From assembly GCA_003331305.1 (NCBI GenBank), contig QOQB01000006.1, positions 48,754-112,753 of the forward strand: DNA of 64,000 nt. Direction: 5' to 3'. Source of the DNA: Flavobacteriales bacterium (GTDB lineage: Bacteria; Bacteroidota; Bacteroidia; Flavobacteriales; Flavobacteriaceae). A program made the position numbers and the translations under genes. The notes under the pieces were generated by a model. It did no database searches and was not told where the DNA came from. It saw nothing but the letters and a program-made list of their open reading frames with translations. Positions 28,160-36,936 of this stretch are shown piece by piece (position 1 is the first letter of the stretch; every line of letters starts with the position of its first letter).

Positions 28160-29137
28160 ATGAAAATTGTAGAACAACTTAAACAACCTATTGCTACTGA
28201 AATGGAACGCTTCGAGGAGAAGTTTTCTGCAGCCATGCGTTCTCAAGTAGCACTACTAAACCGTATCACCTATTACATTGTAAACAGAAAGGGCAAGCAG
28301 ATGCGCCCCATGTTTGTGTTTTTAGCGGCAAAAATGCACGGTAAGAATGAGGTCAACGAGCGAAGCTACAGAGCAGCGTCTGTGATTGAACTTATCCATA
28401 CAGCAACACTTGTTCACGACGATGTTGTTGATGAAAGTTACCAACGACGTGGCTTCTTTTCTATTAACGCACTTTGGAAAAATAAAATTGCTGTGTTAGT
28501 TGGCGATTACCTCCTATCAAAAGGATTACTCCTTTGTATCGACCATAAAGATTTTGATTTGCTTGAAATTATATCTGTTGCCGTTCGCGAAATGAGCGAG
28601 GGTGAGCTATTGCAAATTGAAAAAACCCGACGATTAGATATAGATGAGGCTGTGTACTACGAAATCATTCGGCAAAAAACAGCAACACTCATTGCGTCAT
28701 GCTGTGCTTTGGGCGCGGCATCGGTGCATGCCAACAACGAAGTCATTGCTCAAATGCGCGCATTTGGAGAAAATATTGGGATGGCATTTCAAATTAAGGA
28801 CGACTTATTCGACTTCGGCGAAACTAAAATTGGAAAGCCAACAGGCATTGACATCAGAGAAAAAAAGATTACGTTACCTCTTATTTATGTATTAAATAAA
28901 GTAAGTGGTAAAGAAAAAAAATGGTTATTTGAGTCGATTCGTCACCACAATAAAGATAAAAAACGGGTAAAAGCAATAATTGCTTTTGTGAAACAACACG
29001 GAGGATTGGACTACGCTACTAAGCAAATGCACAACTTTAAAGACAAAGCATTGGCACAATTACACACGTTTCCACAAAACGAGTTCAGAGATGCACTAGA
29101 AAAAATGGTGCGTTATGTAATTGAACGCAAGAAATAA
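28160..29137 (+). CDS. Polyprenyl diphosphate synthase
   Basis: This protein of about 325 residues is a trans-prenyltransferase that extends isoprenoid diphosphates, probably for the menaquinone side chain. The first aspartate-rich motif is in LVHDDVVDES and the second in FQIKDDLFDFGE. GKQMRPMFVFLAAKM and GDYLLSKGL are also typical. The start at 28160 (MKIVEQLKQPI) fits relatives better than an upstream ATG at 28136. Chain length of the product is not determined by the visible motifs alone. Confidence 0.92.
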   Translation: MKIVEQLKQPIATEMERFEEKFSAAMRSQVALLNRITYYIVNRKGKQMRPMFVFLAAKMHGKNEVNERSYRAASVIELIHTATLVHDDVVDESYQRRGFFSINALWKNKIAVLVGDYLLSKGLLLCIDHKDFDLLEIISVAVREMSEGELLQIEKTRRLDIDEAVYYEIIRQKTATLIASCCALGAASVHANNEVIAQMRAFGENIGMAFQIKDDLFDFGETKIGKPTGIDIREKKITLPLIYVLNKVSGKEKKWLFESIRHHNKDKKRVKAIIAFVKQHGGLDYATKQMHNFKDKALAQLHTFPQNEFRDALEKMVRYVIERKK

Positions 29138-29175
29138 CTTCAACGAAATACGTATTTTAGAGCTTATTTTTAGTT

Positions 29176-31128
29176 GTGATTCATAAATCTACCATAGATA
29201 CTGTTTTTGAAACTGCCCGACTGGAGGAGGTTATAGGGGATTTTGTACAGCTTAAAAAATCGGGATCTAATTTTAAAGGCTTAAGCCCTTTTACTGATGA
29301 GCGAACCCCAAGTTTTATGGTATCGCCCGTAAAGCAAATCTGGAAAGATTTTTCGAGTGGAAAAGGCGGTAATGTCATTGCTTTTTTGATGGAACACGAG
29401 CACTTTTCTTATCCAGAAGCTATTCGCTACTTGGCCAAAAAGTACAATATTGAAATTGAAGAAACCGAACAAAACGACGAGCAAAAAGCTGCTGCTAGTG
29501 CTCGTGAAAGTATGTATTTGGTTAGCTCTTTTGCACTTAGCTATTTTCAAGAGTCACTATGGGAAACTACGCAGGGCAAAGCTATTGGACTTAGTTACTT
29601 CAAGGAACGTGGTTTTACTGACGAAACCATTCGAGATTTTCAATTGGGGTATTCACCAAATGAGTGGACTGCCTTCACAGATGCTGCACTAAAGGCTGGG
29701 TATCAGTTAGATTTTTTAGAAAAAACGGGCCTCACCATTGTCAAGGAAGACAAAAAGTTTGACCGCTTTAAAGGGCGTGTGATGTTCCCTATACATAGTA
29801 TGTCGGGGCGTATATTAGGTTTTGGTGGTCGTATTCTCACTCAAGACAAAAAAGCAGCAAAGTACATGAACTCACCCGAGAGTGAGATTTACAACAAAAG
29901 CAAGGTGCTTTATGGGCTTTACCAAGGCAAACAAAGTATTGCCAAAGAGGATAATTGCTTTTTGGTAGAAGGGTACACGGATGTCATTCAAATGCATCAA
30001 TGTGGAGTGAAAAATGTAGTTTCATCATCTGGAACAGCCCTAACACCAGAACAAATTCGTTTAGTACGTAGGCTAACGCCCAATATAACCGTTCTTTTTG
30101 ATGGTGATGCAGCTGGGTTACGCGCATCACTTCGAGGTATAGACTTGATATTAGAAGCAGGAATGAATGTTCGTGTTTGTTCATTTCCTGAGGGTGAGGA
30201 TCCAGACAGTTTTGCTCGTACGCATAGCAAAGACGAATTGGAAGCGTTTTTGTCTCAAAACGCCAAAGATTTTATCCAGTTTAAAGCCGCATTACTTGTA
30301 GATGAGGCCGCTAAAGACCCCATAAAAAAGGCGGACACTATTCGGGAAATGGTACATAGTATATCCAAAATCCCAGATAGAATTAAGCAAGAAGTATATG
30401 TGCGATCGTGTGCTGCGGTAATGGATATTAGCGAAGAAGCGCTATTTGCAACCTTAGCCCAAGTATCCCAGAAAAAAAAGACCAACCCCGTACAAAATCG
30501 AACCCAACCGATGACTGTGGTCAGTTCCGACAAGCGTATTCCACAAGTGAGTACGCGTTTTGAGCTGGAAAAAAATATCATTAAAATCCTTTTGCTTTAC
30601 GGGCACGAGGAAGTGGAATTTGAAGAGCCCATATTACAAGCAGATGAGACGTCAGGTGATTTAAAAACGATTAGCTCTAAGGTAAAGTCTCGTGTTTTTG
30701 AAAAGATTTATCTAGATCTGCAACAAGACGAAATTGACTTTACCACAAGTGCGTTTAAGTCCCTTTATCCCAAAATATTAAACGCGCTCAGCGGTCAAGG
30801 TGAAATGAAAATGGACTCATTTGTTACCAGCTTACCTGCCGAATTGGCAACAGAAGTATCCGATTTGCTGCTACAAGACGAGCAGTATACCCTCCATGAT
30901 TGGGAACGTAAAAATATTTTTGTAGCCGACAAATCAAAGTCGTTACCGAAATGGGTACATGAAATAATCTTGCGATTTAGGTGCCAACTGATTGACGAAA
31001 AAGTATCGACTCTTCAAGAACAAACGGAAGAAGATCAAGAAGCACATCACAAAGAACTATTGGAGGAAATTGTGCAATACCACAAACTTAAAACACTGCT
31101 AAGTGGACGACTAAATAGAGTAGTTTAA
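29176..31128 (+). CDS. dnaG: DNA primase lacking zinc ligands
   Basis: This 650-residue primase makes RNA primers for replication. The GTG start at 29176 gives MIHKSTIDTVFETARLEEVI, matching DnaG N-termini. The zinc-binding domain keeps its frame (KTPSF-like RTPSFMVSPVKQIW) but the four metal ligands of the CHC2 motif are gone: the CPFH position reads SPFT and the CFGCG position reads DFSSG. The TOPRIM core is intact (VEGYTDVI with the catalytic Glu; LFDGDAAG with the acidic pair). The C-terminal helicase-binding region is present. Loss of zinc ligands is, to my knowledge, shared by other flavobacteria. Confidence 0.94.
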   Translation: MIHKSTIDTVFETARLEEVIGDFVQLKKSGSNFKGLSPFTDERTPSFMVSPVKQIWKDFSSGKGGNVIAFLMEHEHFSYPEAIRYLAKKYNIEIEETEQNDEQKAAASARESMYLVSSFALSYFQESLWETTQGKAIGLSYFKERGFTDETIRDFQLGYSPNEWTAFTDAALKAGYQLDFLEKTGLTIVKEDKKFDRFKGRVMFPIHSMSGRILGFGGRILTQDKKAAKYMNSPESEIYNKSKVLYGLYQGKQSIAKEDNCFLVEGYTDVIQMHQCGVKNVVSSSGTALTPEQIRLVRRLTPNITVLFDGDAAGLRASLRGIDLILEAGMNVRVCSFPEGEDPDSFARTHSKDELEAFLSQNAKDFIQFKAALLVDEAAKDPIKKADTIREMVHSISKIPDRIKQEVYVRSCAAVMDISEEALFATLAQVSQKKKTNPVQNRTQPMTVVSSDKRIPQVSTRFELEKNIIKILLLYGHEEVEFEEPILQADETSGDLKTISSKVKSRVFEKIYLDLQQDEIDFTTSAFKSLYPKILNALSGQGEMKMDSFVTSLPAELATEVSDLLLQDEQYTLHDWERKNIFVADKSKSLPKWVHEIILRFRCQLIDEKVSTLQEQTEEDQEAHHKELLEEIVQYHKLKTLLSGRLNRVV

Positions 31129-31760
31129 TAGAGATCTAAATCTACATCTTGCGTCTTACGTGCTAAGTCAATAATGTTACTGACATTGAGCTTTTTCATA
31201 ATTCTTGTGCGATAGGTGCTTACAGTTTTATCGCTTATACCCAGCGCTAAGGCAATTTCTGTATTCTTTCTGCCGTTAATAAGCAGCCTTAGTACTTGAA
31301 TTTCACGGCGTGATAATTTTTCAATCGCAGAAATTGGATTAGCACCTGTTTGTTTAAAAGCAATAAGTTCAGCTAATTCATTTGTGATATAAACCCCTCC
31401 AGAGCTAATTTTAAGAATTGCCTCTCTAAGCCTACTAAGGGGATTGGTTTTACATAAATACCCTGAAGCACCAGCTTTAAGCGAATTGATAGCGTAAATT
31501 TCTTCCTTTAAGTTGCTAAAAATCATAAATCGGACCTTTGGGTGCATTTCTTTGAGCTCCTGAATTAAATGAATGCCCTCGAAACCAGGCAGTTCCAACT
31601 CCAACAATACGACATTAACTTTTTTTGCATTTAAAAAGTCGAATAGCTCCCTGTAATGAAGTCCTTTTCCTACAATATCTATTTCAGTGGAATTTCGGAA
31701 TACCGCTTTTATTCCTTTATATATTATTGGATGTGCATCGGCTACGTATACGCGTATCAT
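31125..31760 (-). CDS. LuxR-type response regulator with Glu at the phospho-acceptor site
   Basis: This 211-residue protein has an N-terminal receiver (1-120) and a LuxR/FixJ helix-turn-helix (about 145-205: LSRREIQVLRLLINGRKNTEIA, ISDKTVSTYRTRIMKKL). In the receiver, the conserved switch Ser (IFSN) and Lys (LCKT) remain. The acceptor aspartate in the usual LLDxxLPG context is glutamate 54 (LLELELPG), and the acidic pair is reduced to VADAH. It may therefore act without phosphorylation. No histidine kinase is adjacent. It converges on dnaG with a 4-bp overlap. Confidence 0.9.
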   Translation of the reverse strand: MIRVYVADAHPIIYKGIKAVFRNSTEIDIVGKGLHYRELFDFLNAKKVNVVLLELELPGFEGIHLIQELKEMHPKVRFMIFSNLKEEIYAINSLKAGASGYLCKTNPLSRLREAILKISSGGVYITNELAELIAFKQTGANPISAIEKLSRREIQVLRLLINGRKNTEIALALGISDKTVSTYRTRIMKKLNVSNIIDLARKTQDVDLDLY

Positions 31761-31837
31761 GGATTTGATTGTTGCTCACTAAAGTATAAAAATATCGATT
31801 ATAAAAGAGGTAAAATTTGATGAATCAAAAATTAATT

Positions 31838-32626
31838 CTAAAGCAACTGGTCAGGAATTTCACAAACAGGGATAGGATTCATCTTATGCTTATTTGCATT
31901 GTGGTGTGTTAAAAAGACACTCATAATGTGTGCGTTTTTTCCTACAAAATCTTTTGGAACTTTGCCTGCCTGATGTTGACCCATTGCCCATTCGAGCTCT
32001 TCATAAGTAGCACCTAGTTGATCCTCATCATTTCTATCGTCGTCCCAAAGACCATCAGTTGGCGGAGCCTGTAAAATAGCATCGTTGACTCCTATCGCTT
32101 TAGCGAGTGACCGTACTTCTGTTTTCATTAAATCGGCAATTGGACTCAGATCCACGCCCCCATCGCCATATTTGGTATAAAAGCCTACACCAAAATCTTC
32201 AACTTTATTGCCCGTTCCAGCTACCAAATACCGGTGACGTGCAGCATAGTAATACAGCGTTACCATTCGTAGTCTGGAACGACTATTAGCCAACGATAGC
32301 ATGGCCGCATCAGAAACATCCTCTTGACTGGTTACTTCAGAAAAAGAAGAAAAAACACGATTAAGATTTATTACTTTTCCAGAAACGTTAGGAAAGTTTT
32401 TCTTAAGCCAAGCAATATGCTCTTGCGCTCTATCAATTTGGTTTTCTTGCTGTTTGATAGGCATTTCGAGGCATAGTGTTGGGTATCCTGTTTTCGCACA
32501 AAGCGTTGAGGTGAGTGCTGAATCAATACCTCCAGACACACCAATCACAAAACCTTTCATACCGCTCTGTTCGGCATAGGATTTTAACCAATTGACAATG
32601 TGGTCGATTACTTCGTTGTTTTTCAT
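31838..32626 (-). CDS. nadE: NAD+ synthase, ammonia-dependent type
   Basis: This protein of 262 residues amidates nicotinic acid adenine dinucleotide to NAD+. The P-loop-like IGVSGGIDSALTSTLC binds ATP; NSRSRLRMVTLYYYA, VAGTGNKVEDFGVGFYTKYGDGGVDL and PPTDGLWDDDRNDEDQLGATY are family blocks. It has no N-terminal glutaminase domain, so it uses ammonia directly. The start at 32626 (MKNNEVIDHI) is preferred; an upstream ATG at 32698 would run under the divergent gldB start. Confidence 0.94.
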   Translation of the reverse strand: MKNNEVIDHIVNWLKSYAEQSGMKGFVIGVSGGIDSALTSTLCAKTGYPTLCLEMPIKQQENQIDRAQEHIAWLKKNFPNVSGKVINLNRVFSSFSEVTSQEDVSDAAMLSLANSRSRLRMVTLYYYAARHRYLVAGTGNKVEDFGVGFYTKYGDGGVDLSPIADLMKTEVRSLAKAIGVNDAILQAPPTDGLWDDDRNDEDQLGATYEELEWAMGQHQAGKVPKDFVGKNAHIMSVFLTHHNANKHKMNPIPVCEIPDQLL

Positions 32627-32650
32627 AGCATTTGTATCTTTAGTGCCATA

Positions 32651-33637
32651 ATGAGTACACATAGACATTGTAAAATTAATAGATTTTTTTGTCAACAAAA
32701 AGCAATACTTTTTGGGATTGTTTTATATGTGGCTGGCTGCACATCCTCACCACATCCAAAACCACAAGAGTTACCAGAATTTTCTTTTGAGCTTATTCGA
32801 TTTGAACAATTATTTTTTGGAAACTTGGACACCCCACTTGAGCAGTTAAAATCCCAATATCCTTATTTTTTTCCTCTTCAAACACCCGATTCGGTTTGGC
32901 AAAAGAAAAGAATTGACACACTACAGCAAGCCCTTTTCAGCGCAACCCAATCGGTTTTTAAAAACGATTTGAAACAGCGAACTGCCAATGTGCTTCGCCA
33001 CGCAAACTATTATTTCCCCAACGATAAACTTCCAGAAAAAGTCATCACATTACTTACGGATGTCGACTATTCACTCCGCGCTGTCGATGCCGATAGCTTA
33101 TTACTTATCTCTGTTGACACCTATCTTGGTGAATCCCACCCGTTATACGACGGTATTCCGCAATACATGAAGAACAAACTTGTTCCCATTCATTTGGAAT
33201 CCGAGCTTATTGATGCGCTTTCTGGGCGATATGTTCCGCAAGCGAGCAACAGAGCATTTTTGAGTCGTATGGTCATGCACGGTAAACGACTTTTTCTTCA
33301 CGACCACTTAGCACCCCATTTAAAAGGGAATCAACACATTCAGTATACTCAAAGTCAATGGGATTGGGCCATAACCCATGAATCTGATGTATGGCGCTAT
33401 TTTGTAGATAACGAATTGCTTTTTTCCACGGACGAGACCCTGCGTTTCCGATTTTTAACACCTAGTCCTTATTCAAAATTTTATTCATATTTGGATGATA
33501 ATTCACCAGGACGTCTCGGACAATGGATAGGTTATCGCATGGTTAAGGCCTACCAAAAACGCACTGGCGCAGACCTTGAAAAAGTGCTTTCAGCCAATGC
33601 ACAAGAAATCTTAAAAAAATCTAGATATAATCCATAA
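32651..33637 (+). CDS. gldB: Gliding motility lipoprotein GldB
   Basis: This protein of 328 residues has a membrane segment (ILFGIVLYVAGC) ending in a lipobox with Cys 30, so it is an envelope lipoprotein. Later segments such as FSFELIRFEQLFFGNL, LTDVDYSLRAVDAD, LISVDTYLGESHPLYDGIPQYM and GRLGQWIGYRMVKAYQ match GldB, needed for gliding motility in flavobacteria and linked to type IX secretion. It is followed one base later by gldC, the usual pairing. The start at 32651 avoids a long overlap with nadE. Confidence 0.9.
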   Translation: MSTHRHCKINRFFCQQKAILFGIVLYVAGCTSSPHPKPQELPEFSFELIRFEQLFFGNLDTPLEQLKSQYPYFFPLQTPDSVWQKKRIDTLQQALFSATQSVFKNDLKQRTANVLRHANYYFPNDKLPEKVITLLTDVDYSLRAVDADSLLLISVDTYLGESHPLYDGIPQYMKNKLVPIHLESELIDALSGRYVPQASNRAFLSRMVMHGKRLFLHDHLAPHLKGNQHIQYTQSQWDWAITHESDVWRYFVDNELLFSTDETLRFRFLTPSPYSKFYSYLDDNSPGRLGQWIGYRMVKAYQKRTGADLEKVLSANAQEILKKSRYNP

Positions 33638-33638
33638 T

Positions 33639-33983
33639 ATGCAACGTAAAACAGACATTACTTTAAGTATAACACTTGACGAAAACCAAACCCCTGAGCA
33701 GATGAAATGGTCTGCTCCAGATGGCGGTGTAAAGCAGCAAAACATGGAGGCTTTTTTTCTGAGTACTTGGGACAAAGAATCGCAAGAAAGTGCGCGTATT
33801 GATCTATGGACGAAAGAGATGCCTGTAGATCAAATGCAAGTTTTCGTACATCAGACTCTTGTGGGAATTCGGGAGTCTTATTTGAGGGCTACTGAAGATG
33901 CTCAAATGGCTGAGGCGATGCAGCAGTTTTGTGATTTTTTTGCTTCAGAAAGAAATTTAAAAGAGGTCAAAAAATCAAATTAG
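33639..33983 (+). CDS. gldC: Gliding motility protein GldC
   Basis: This small soluble protein of 114 residues begins with ITLSITLDENQTPEQMKWSA and continues SAPDGGVKQQNMEAFFLSTWD, matching GldC of flavobacteria. It lacks a signal peptide. In known cases GldC supports but is not essential for gliding. The pair gldB-gldC plus the sorting domain found in the accessory region argue for a working type IX secretion system elsewhere in the genome. It overlaps the convergent engB by 4 bp. Confidence 0.88.
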   Translation: MQRKTDITLSITLDENQTPEQMKWSAPDGGVKQQNMEAFFLSTWDKESQESARIDLWTKEMPVDQMQVFVHQTLVGIRESYLRATEDAQMAEAMQQFCDFFASERNLKEVKKSN

Positions 33984-34570
33984 AGTAACTTTTCAATGTA
34001 TGCCAACACGGCATCTTGTCCAATTCTTGAAGTAGATGAAGTCACAAAGTGCAGGGGTGCCTCTTCCCATGCGTCCTCCAGAAGTGTATTGAGGTATTTT
34101 GTGACAGTTGGCTCAATAGTGCGCGCTGAAAGCTTATCTGCTTTTGTGAAAATGATTGAAAACGGAATTTGCTGTGTGCCCATCCACTCCATAAATGCCA
34201 GGTCAATGGGTTGGGGGTCGAGTCTAATGTCAATTAAAACAAATGCATTTACGAGTTGTTTTCTCTCGTTAAAATAGTCCCTGATATATTGCTGGAATTC
34301 TTTTTTATCTTTTTTGGAAACACGTGCGTATCCGTAGCCTGGTAAATCTACGAGATGCCAACTTTCGTTAATCAAAAAATGGTTAATAAGCTGTGTTTTT
34401 CCAGGTTTTCCAGACGTTTTCGCCAATCGCTTCCTGTTGGTGAGCATGTTTATCAAAGAAGATTTTCCCACATTGGAACGACCAATAAATGCAAATTCTG
34501 GAAGTGCCGTGTTTGGGCATTGTGCCACACGAGAATTACTAACCACAAACCTTGCGTTTTTAATGCGCAT
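33980..34570 (-). CDS. engB: Ribosome biogenesis GTP-binding protein YihA/YsxC
   Basis: This 196-residue GTPase helps assemble the 50S subunit. It has G1 GRSNVGKSSL, the switch-I segment SGKPGKTQLINHF, G3 VDLPGYGYARV, G4 FTKADKLS and G5 TSSTSRIG. The N-terminus (ARFVVSNSRVAQCPN) is the family's usual lead-in. It follows the alpha/beta hydrolase gene by 2 bp on the same strand, so the two are co-transcribed leftward. Confidence 0.95.
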   Translation of the reverse strand: MRIKNARFVVSNSRVAQCPNTALPEFAFIGRSNVGKSSLINMLTNRKRLAKTSGKPGKTQLINHFLINESWHLVDLPGYGYARVSKKDKKEFQQYIRDYFNERKQLVNAFVLIDIRLDPQPIDLAFMEWMGTQQIPFSIIFTKADKLSARTIEPTVTKYLNTLLEDAWEEAPLHFVTSSTSRIGQDAVLAYIEKLL

Positions 34571-34572
34571 GG

Positions 34573-35337
34573 CTACATATTATTTTCGCTTAGCCAGCTT
34601 GTCAGATATTTGTTAAATAAATCTGGATGCTCCATCATGGGAGCGTGACCACATTTATCAATCCAGTACATCGTAGAATTAGGTAGAAGCTTGTGAAACT
34701 CTTCGCCAACATTTGGAGGGGTAACATTGTCTTGTTTTCCCCAAATGATACCCGTTGGTGTGCTAATGTTGGGTAGATCCTTTGCCATATTATGTCGAAT
34801 AGCACTTTTAGCAATTGTGAGAATTTTGATGAGTTTTTTTCTGTCATTAACGGTTTCGAAAACATCGTCAACAACTTCTTTGGTGGCTACTTCTGGACTG
34901 TAAAATACATCCTGTGTTTTCTTTAGAATGTAATCGTAGTTTTCGCGTTTAGGGTAACTCTCACCCATAGCATTTTCGTATAATCCAGAACTTCCTGTAA
35001 TAACCAAACCCTTTACTTTTTCAGGAAAGAGCTTGGTGTGAAGCAAACCAATGTGCCCACCCAAAGAATTTCCTATAAGCACCACTTTTTGTTCACCTAA
35101 ATGGGTAATGAAATCACGTAGGTAATGCGCAAATTCCTTTACATTGGTTTTGAGAAGCGGTAAGTCGTACAGAGGCAAATCAGGGATTATAACCTTATAT
35201 CCTAATTTCGGAAAATGATTTGCAACTCCGTCAAAGTTGCTTAAACCGCCCATTAAACCGTGTAAGATTACTAGCGGTACGCCTTCGCCTTTTTCAAAAT
35301 ATCTAAAGCGTCCTGACTCTGTAAGTGAATCTTGCAT
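34573..35337 (-). CDS. Alpha/beta fold hydrolase
   Basis: This protein of 254 residues has the oxyanion motif VILHGLMGGLSNFDGV, the nucleophile elbow GNSLGGHIGLLHT, an acid in WGKQDNVTPP, and the catalytic His in DKCGHAPMMEHPD. No signal peptide, so cytoplasmic. Substrate unknown; its conserved place next to engB and mraZ in flavobacteria suggests housekeeping. The start at 35337 (MQDSLTESG) is chosen over one at 35358 because the extra residues are hydrophobic and unlike relatives. Confidence 0.85.
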   Translation of the reverse strand: MQDSLTESGRFRYFEKGEGVPLVILHGLMGGLSNFDGVANHFPKLGYKVIIPDLPLYDLPLLKTNVKEFAHYLRDFITHLGEQKVVLIGNSLGGHIGLLHTKLFPEKVKGLVITGSSGLYENAMGESYPKRENYDYILKKTQDVFYSPEVATKEVVDDVFETVNDRKKLIKILTIAKSAIRHNMAKDLPNISTPTGIIWGKQDNVTPPNVGEEFHKLLPNSTMYWIDKCGHAPMMEHPDLFNKYLTSWLSENNM

Positions 35338-35499
35338 GTGTATAAAAATGAAACGCAAAGATAGGTAATTCTATTCCATGCTAAACGCGTTTTTTTATTT
35401 ACCAATTGAAGCCTAAAAATATAAATACATATTGCTTTAGGAGCTAATAAAACTATGTAATAAATTGATATTCAATAGAATGAATATGTCTTTTTTTAG

Positions 35500-35550
35500 G
35501 TGGTAAAACTTATTAACAATGTGGTAAAATGTGGTAAAATGTGGTAAAAT
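35500..35550 (+). promoter_or_regulatory. MraZ-binding repeats ahead of the dcw cluster
   Basis: GTGGTAAAAT occurs three times in perfect tandem (35521-35550, period 10 bp), and a fourth copy, GTGGTAAAAC, lies at 35500-35509, 21 bp upstream of the first. MraZ proteins are known to repress their own operon by binding short direct repeats spaced one helical turn apart upstream of mraZ. The repeats end 6 bp before the -7 box, so a bound MraZ ring would block RNA polymerase. Confidence 0.82.
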
Positions 35551-35555
35551 TTTCT

Positions 35556-35563
35556 TAGTTTTG
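35556..35563 (+). promoter_or_regulatory. -7 box of the mraZ promoter
   Basis: TAGTTTTG matches TAnnTTTG. The expected -33 position falls inside the GTGGTAAAAT repeats and has no good TTG, so operator and promoter overlap. Transcription would start near 35569, about 23 bases before the GTG start of mraZ. Confidence 0.6.
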
Positions 35564-35591
35564 ACTTATATCTAAACACAAATTCACAGTC

Positions 35592-36056
35592 GTGTCGCAC
35601 TTAATCGGAACATATGCATGCAAGGCCGACCCTAAAGGCCGGATAAAAATTCCAGCTGCTTTAGGTAAGCAATTAGCAGGTGCGCGTCAACAGGCTTTTG
35701 TTGTTAAGCGCGCTGTTTTTCAGCCGTGTTTAGAGCTGTATTCATTGGCAGAATGGAATGCACTCATGGAAAAAGTAAATAAGCTTAACAGGTTTAAAAA
35801 GAATAATAACGACTTTATTCGACGATTTACCGCAGGTGTAAAAATTGTAGAGTTAGACGCCACAGACAGGCTGTTGATTCCTCGTGATTTGGCGCGAATC
35901 GCTAGCATTGAAAAAGAGGTAGTATTGTCTGCTGCTGTAAATATTATTGAGATTTGGAATGCCGGTCTCTACGAAAAAGCAATTGACGAAGCTGCAGTTG
36001 ATTTTGCAGCTTTGGCTGAAGAGGTAATGGGAGATGATGGAGACGATGTATCATAA
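35592..36056 (+). CDS. mraZ: Division/cell wall cluster transcriptional repressor MraZ
   Basis: This 154-residue protein with two SpoVT/AbrB-like halves has the repeated DxxGR-type motifs: CKADPKGRIKIPAALGKQL in the first and ELDATDRLLIPRDLARI in the second. The start is GTG, fixed by the family N-terminus (SHLIGTYACKADPKGR) directly after it. MraZ rings bind the direct repeats upstream and repress the cluster. It overlaps rsmH by up to 23 bp. Confidence 0.95.
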   Translation: MSHLIGTYACKADPKGRIKIPAALGKQLAGARQQAFVVKRAVFQPCLELYSLAEWNALMEKVNKLNRFKKNNNDFIRRFTAGVKIVELDATDRLLIPRDLARIASIEKEVVLSAAVNIIEIWNAGLYEKAIDEAAVDFAALAEEVMGDDGDDVS

Positions 36057-36936
36057 ACCAGTGTTGCTTTCAGAATCTGTGGCAGGGTTAAATATTAAAC
36101 CAGCTTCGATTTATGTAGATGCGACTTTTGGCGGCGGTGGTCACTCCAAAGAAATTTTAAATCAACTTGACAGTAATAGCCTTCTTTTTGCCTTTGATCA
36201 GGATGAAGACGCGCAGCAAAACTCCATTAAAGATTCTAGATTTATTCTAATACCTCACAATTTTAAGTACTTACAACGCTTTTTGCGCTTTCATAAGGTT
36301 GCTCAAGTAGATGGGATTTTAGCAGATCTTGGCGTTTCTTCGCATCAGTTTGACACTCCACAACGTGGCTTTTCTATTCGATTTGACGGCCCTTTGGATA
36401 TGCGTATGAATCAACAGCAAACACATACTGCCAAAGACATTTTGAACACCTACTCGGAGGCGGAGTTGTCCGAAATATTTTTCAAGTTTGGCGAGTTGCG
36501 AAATTCCCGAAAAATTGCGCATCACATTGTGCAAAACAGGGCACAGGAAATCACCACAACCCAAGAGTTTAACACGCTTCTTTCTAAATTTTTACCTCAG
36601 GGTAACGAGCATAAAATTCTTGCTAAAATGTATCAGGCCTTGCGCATGGAAGTGAACAAAGAGGTTGAAGTGTTGCAGGATTTTTTGATGCAATGCAAAA
36701 CGGTGTTAGGCGTTGGTGGTAGGTTAAGTGTTATAAGCTATCACTCTCTTGAAGACCGTTTAGTCAAACGATTTATACAGAATGGAAATTTTGAAAACGA
36801 ACCCATCAAAGATGCCTTTGGAAACCCAGAAAGGTATTTTAAAAAGTGTGGAGGGCTGCAAGTGCCTTCACCAAATGAAATCAACAATAACAACAGAGCA
36901 CGTAGCGCAAAATTGCGTATAGCGGAACGCGTATGA
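36034..36936 (+). CDS. rsmH: 16S rRNA (cytosine-N4)-methyltransferase
   Basis: This 300-residue protein methylates C1402 of 16S rRNA. SAM-binding motif VDATFGGGGHSKEIL, the ILADLGVSSHQFDTPQRGFS block and the C-terminal VISYHSLEDRLVKRF are typical. Homologues usually begin MYHKPVLL, so the fourth in-frame ATG region at 36046 is the likelier start, giving 296 residues; starting at 36034 adds only MMET. The start lies inside mraZ in another frame. Confidence 0.95.
   Translation: MMETMYHKPVLLSESVAGLNIKPASIYVDATFGGGGHSKEILNQLDSNSLLFAFDQDEDAQQNSIKDSRFILIPHNFKYLQRFLRFHKVAQVDGILADLGVSSHQFDTPQRGFSIRFDGPLDMRMNQQQTHTAKDILNTYSEAELSEIFFKFGELRNSRKIAHHIVQNRAQEITTTQEFNTLLSKFLPQGNEHKILAKMYQALRMEVNKEVEVLQDFLMQCKTVLGVGGRLSVISYHSLEDRLVKRFIQNGNFENEPIKDAFGNPERYFKKCGGLQVPSPNEINNNNRARSAKLRIAERV

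Noticed and set aside
35521..35550. Tandem repeats read as a microsatellite
   Set aside because: Position directly before mraZ, a 10-bp helical period and a fourth separated copy make an MraZ operator the better explanation.
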